From Nitrospinota bacterium (GTDB lineage Bacteria > Nitrospinota > Nitrospinia > Nitrospinales > VA-1): 61,501 nucleotides of DNA. Below, piece after piece: positions 59,107 to 61,501 of the stretch (position 1 is the stretch's first letter; the number at the start of each line of letters is the position of its first letter). The DNA lies in assembly GCA_013349585.1 (NCBI GenBank), contig DUZG01000007.1, positions 1 through 61,501 on the forward strand, in the 5' to 3' direction. Position numbers and translations under genes: made by a program. The notes below the pieces were generated by a model. That model ran no database searches. It worked only from the letters and a program-made list of their open reading frames with translations, and had not been told where the DNA came from.

Positions 59107-60601
59107 TTAGGTTTTAATCGAGTTTTTCTCAATTCTGTTTCCATATTCTGGATCACATTTTTTAAAATGCTCGATGTTTTTTATTGCAAGGTCCCTGGGA
59201 ATAGACTGCATGGTTCCTGCAATGGTGCTCGTCAAGCTATCTTTTTGCTCTTCAGACATAATGTTATAGAGCGCTCCTGCCTGAGAATAATTGTCGTTTC
59301 CTCTTTGCCCATCATAACGACGTGCATCTCCTGAAATTTTAAATATCGGTTCTTTGACAGTAGTATCCTGAATAGGTCCGCCAAAACTGTTGGGCTCACA
59401 ATTATCTTTAGAACCATGATTGCCATCAAAACGCAAAGCACCATCCCTTTGATAATTTTTCGCTCCGTTTTTAGGCCGGTTTACGGATAGCGCTTGATAA
59501 TTCGCACCGATTCGGTATCTCTGCGCATCGGGATAAACAAAAAGCCTTGCCTGCAACATTTTATCTGGTGATACACCAACCCCAGGAGGAAGGTTGGAGG
59601 GATAAAATGCAGCTTGCTCGACTTCTGCAAAGTAGTTTTCCGGATTCCTATTGAGTTCCAAAACTCCCACATCTATTAAAGGATAATCTATGAGACCAAA
59701 TCTTGGTTAGATCAAAAGGATTAACATTATATGTATCTGCATCCTCTTCAGGCATGATCTGTATTTTTAAATTCCATCGAGGGAAATCTTTTCTTTCTAT
59801 AGAATCAAAAAGATCTCGACCCGCATAATCCGGATCCTCCCCTGCAATTCTTGCAGCCTCTTCACCTGCCAGACACTTAACACCCTGATCGGACTTAAAA
59901 TGAAATTTTACCCAAAACCTTTCGTCATTTTTATTCCAAAATCGAAACGTATGGCTTCCATAACCATTCATAAAATGATAACCATCTGGAATTCCCCGAT
60001 CACTGAAGAGAATGGTCATCTGGTGAAACGCTTGTGGCACGTGCTACCAGTAATCCCACATTCGAAATGGATTTTTGTATCCTGTTTGTGGGTCACGTTT
60101 TCGCCAATGAACAAAATCGGGAAACTTTAATGGATCTCTTTCAAAAAATACCGGGGTGTTATTGCCCACCAAATCCCATATACCTTCATCCTTATAAAAT
60201 TTAACTGCGAAACCTCTTGGATCTCTTTCCGTGTCTGCGGAACCTTTCTCCCCCGCAACGGCAGAAAACCTTAAAAAGGCATCTGTCTTATTTCCAATTT
60301 CACTGAACACGCTGGCCCGCGTGTACTTTGGAATATCATGCGTCACGGTAAAGGTTCTATAAGCGCCGAAACCTTTTACATGAACAATTCTTTCTGGGAC
60401 TTTTTCTCGATTAAAATGGGCAAGTTTTTCTATTAAATTGAAGTCTTGCAGTAATGCAGGGCCTCTTTCTCCCGCAGTTAATGTATGTTGATTCTCTGCA
60501 ACCGGGTGCCCACCAGAAGTGGTTAAGGTTTCATCATTCGCTATTGCCTCCTTTCTTGTATTTGGCTTTACAAATCCCCAAATGATTTTGATTGCATTCA
60601 T
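59107..60601 (-). pseudogene. Monofunctional haem catalase gene broken by a stop and a frameshift
   Basis: Nearly the whole catalase can be read: catalytic His in [20 protein letters not shown], distal Asn region [40 protein letters not shown], and the proximal haem Tyr in [24 protein letters not shown] interrupts FRMWDYW[13 protein letters not shown] in frame (60041-60043), and a frameshift near 59670-59690 separates FDLTKIWSH from [15 protein letters not shown]. Clade-3 type length (about 498 codons). It would have degraded H2O2 to water and oxygen. It follows an ankyrin gene, the katB-ankB type pairing. Confidence 0.88.
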
Positions 60602-60613
60602 TATATTTTGGGA

Positions 60614-61000
60614 TCAGGAATAGTTTGAATTAGGTTTTAATATTGAAACGACATCCATGCGACCAAAAGCGCTCGCTCATTGTTCTGCTGTGAAGCCAGT
60701 AAAACTTTCTATTTCTTTGAGAGCACCTCGGTTTAGCAGGAGCTTTACCAATCCCACATCTCCCTTGAAAGCTGCCCCCATAAGGATAGTATTTCCCGAC
60801 AGGTCAATAGAATTAGGGTCAACACCTTTTCCCAACAAGAACTCCGCCGCCTCAACTTTGCCGTTGTAAACAGCAATCATTAAAGGGGAGTATCCTTTAT
60901 GGTTTTTTTGGTCAACATCTAACTCAGGGCTAAGTTCAACAAACTCCCTGAGCTTATTGGTATCTCCACTTCTTGCCAGCAAAAAAATATTTTCTGACAA
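60614..61000 (-). pseudogene. Ankyrin-repeat protein with an in-frame TGA near the C-terminus
   Basis: Residues 1-107 contain ankyrin repeats (GYSPLMIAVYNGKVEAAEFL, GNTILMGAAFKGDVGLVKLL). A TGA at 60677-60679 stops the frame, but the same frame goes on with ASAFGRMDVVSILKPNSNYS and a stop at 60614, a normal final ankyrin helix pair. The TGA falls in TAEQ-stop-ASAF, where ankyrin repeats often have Trp (LDWA-like). Loss of 20 residues could leave a partly working protein. It sits 12 bases before catalase; ankyrin proteins beside catalase support KatB activity in Pseudomonas aeruginosa. Confidence 0.75.
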
Positions 61001-61067
61001 ATTAAAAGTCTCTTTATAGTTTTTCCAATTTCTTATATTTTTATCCTCAGAAAGGTTTTATTGTTTT

Positions 61068-61379
61068 TTACTCAGGAAACGAAAGCGGAGCTTTTGCATG
61101 CTTCCAACCCTCACCATTTAACGAGCGAAGCATTTCGACTAAATCTTGCTTTTCAGATTCCGAAAGATTCAACGGAATGACCTGGTTATCCAAGAACTGA
61201 TTTTTAACGCTGCCTTGGTTATGATGATCAACAACCTGTTTTAAAGTTACGAATCGACCATCGTGCATATAAGGAGTGGTTCTGGATACTTCGCGTAAGG
61301 GTGGTGTTTTGAATGCACCGATGTCTTTTTTATCGTGGCTAACGTAATACCTGCGAACATCAAACGCCTCGCCTCCCCA
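61068..61379 (-). pseudogene. C-terminal fragment of a di-haem cytochrome c peroxidase (MauG/CcpA family), cut by an IS
   Basis: About 104 codons read DVRRYYVSHDKKDIGAFKTP, then PLREVSRTTPYMHDGRFVTL and VVDHHNQGSV, with an end of LNLSESEKQDLVEMLRSLNG. This is the C-terminal haem domain of bacterial cytochrome c peroxidases, including the PYMHDG distal ligand loop. Both CxxCH haem sites, which lie further upstream in the family, are missing because the frame runs directly into the IS end near 61380. The remnant cannot be a working enzyme. It is part of the same decayed peroxide-defence locus. Confidence 0.82.
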
Positions 61380-61501
61380 TGGCCTGCCCCCCGAAAACTG
61401 ATCCATTCGCTATGTTAGGATTTGGGTCAAAAACCTGTTGATTAAGGGGGGGGAATAAAATGGCCAGGAAAAGATATTCACCAGAGCAGATAATTGGTTA
61501 T
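61380..61501 (+). mobile_element. Left end of an IS3-family insertion sequence, running off the right edge
   Basis: From about 61380 the sequence TGGCCTGCCCCCCGAAAACT resembles the IS2-type terminal repeat (TAGACTGGCCCCCTGAA, from memory). At 61459 an ORF begins MARKRYSPEQIIGY and continues past the window, matching the N-terminus of IS3-family OrfA (helix-turn-helix). A GGGGGGGAA ribosome-binding site lies just upstream. The exact left boundary and the target duplication cannot be fixed without the right end. Confidence 0.7.
61459..61501 (+). CDS. IS3-family transposase OrfA, 5' fragment
   Basis: Only 14 codons are in the window (MARKRYSPEQIIGY). The (K/R)R(Y/F)(S/T)xEQII pattern is the start of the IS3-family OrfA helix-turn-helix protein, which normally is joined to OrfB (DDE transposase) by a -1 frameshift. 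The rest lies beyond the right edge. Confidence 0.75.

Noticed and set aside
58925-59110. A 61-codon frame at the end of the SagB-like gene
   Set aside because: It starts inside the SagB-like coding region in another frame, has a Pro/Arg/Lys-rich composition and no ribosome-binding site.

Overview
The window is about 61.5 kb of gene-dense, moderately AT-rich bacterial chromosome from a Gram-negative, free-living, apparently respiratory organism. It carries the rod-shape and peptidoglycan genes mreB-mreC-mreD-mrdA, a periplasmic PPIase, a lipoprotein, a 13-gene respiratory complex I operon and an NhaD-type Na+/H+ antiporter (often marine or haloalkaline). Bacterial housekeeping genes are mixed with enzymes of archaeal-like architecture (a ThiD-ThiN fusion and a 400-residue nucleotidyltransferase/left-handed beta-helix protein). 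A deep-branching marine lineage such as Nitrospinota fits, but that is inference: no rRNA or tRNA gene was recognised.

Layout. 1-2.2 kb: a TraB-family membrane protein cut by the left edge, a broken pentapeptide-repeat/TIR gene and a palindromic repeat. 2.2-9.3 kb: uvrB, a PilZ protein, and the cell-shape cluster on the minus strand. 9.5-17 kb: a PpiD/SurA-like chaperone, ThiDN, then a minus-strand fis-like / glmU-like / nucleotidyltransferase / glmS operon making UDP-GlcNAc precursors. 17.2-20.6 kb: mtaB, a wrecked SAM hydrolase gene, smpB and an O-methyltransferase. 20.6-25.7 kb: EamA transporter, hisH, hisB, dxs, ispA. 26-36.5 kb: nhaD, a methyltransferase, a broken comF, argD-argF-MscS-tgt, another methyltransferase, a lipoprotein and sfsA. 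36.5-49.4 kb: nuoABCDEFGHIJKLM on the minus strand, with no nuoN next to it. 49.8-59 kb: accessory genes (PLD-like membrane protein, a VWA/GATase-like plus DUF4159 pair, PhnW-like transaminase, TVP38/DedA-like protein, an internally duplicated acidic protein, a double-domain SagB-like oxidoreductase). 59.1-61.5 kb: a decayed peroxide-defence locus (catalase, ankyrin protein, di-haem peroxidase fragment) ending at an IS3-family element that runs off the right edge.

The most notable pattern is gene decay. Six accessory genes (TIR effector, SAM hydrolase, comF, catalase, ankyrin protein, di-haem peroxidase) carry in-frame stops, frameshifts, deletions or an IS truncation, while every housekeeping gene reads intact. 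That argues against simple sequencing error and for real loss of accessory functions, particularly hydrogen peroxide defence. The better candidates for undescribed biology are the duplicated acidic protein at 56.8 kb, the PLD-like membrane protein at 49.8 kb, the stand-alone SagB-like protein at 57.4 kb and the archaeal-type enzyme pair at 11-16 kb.
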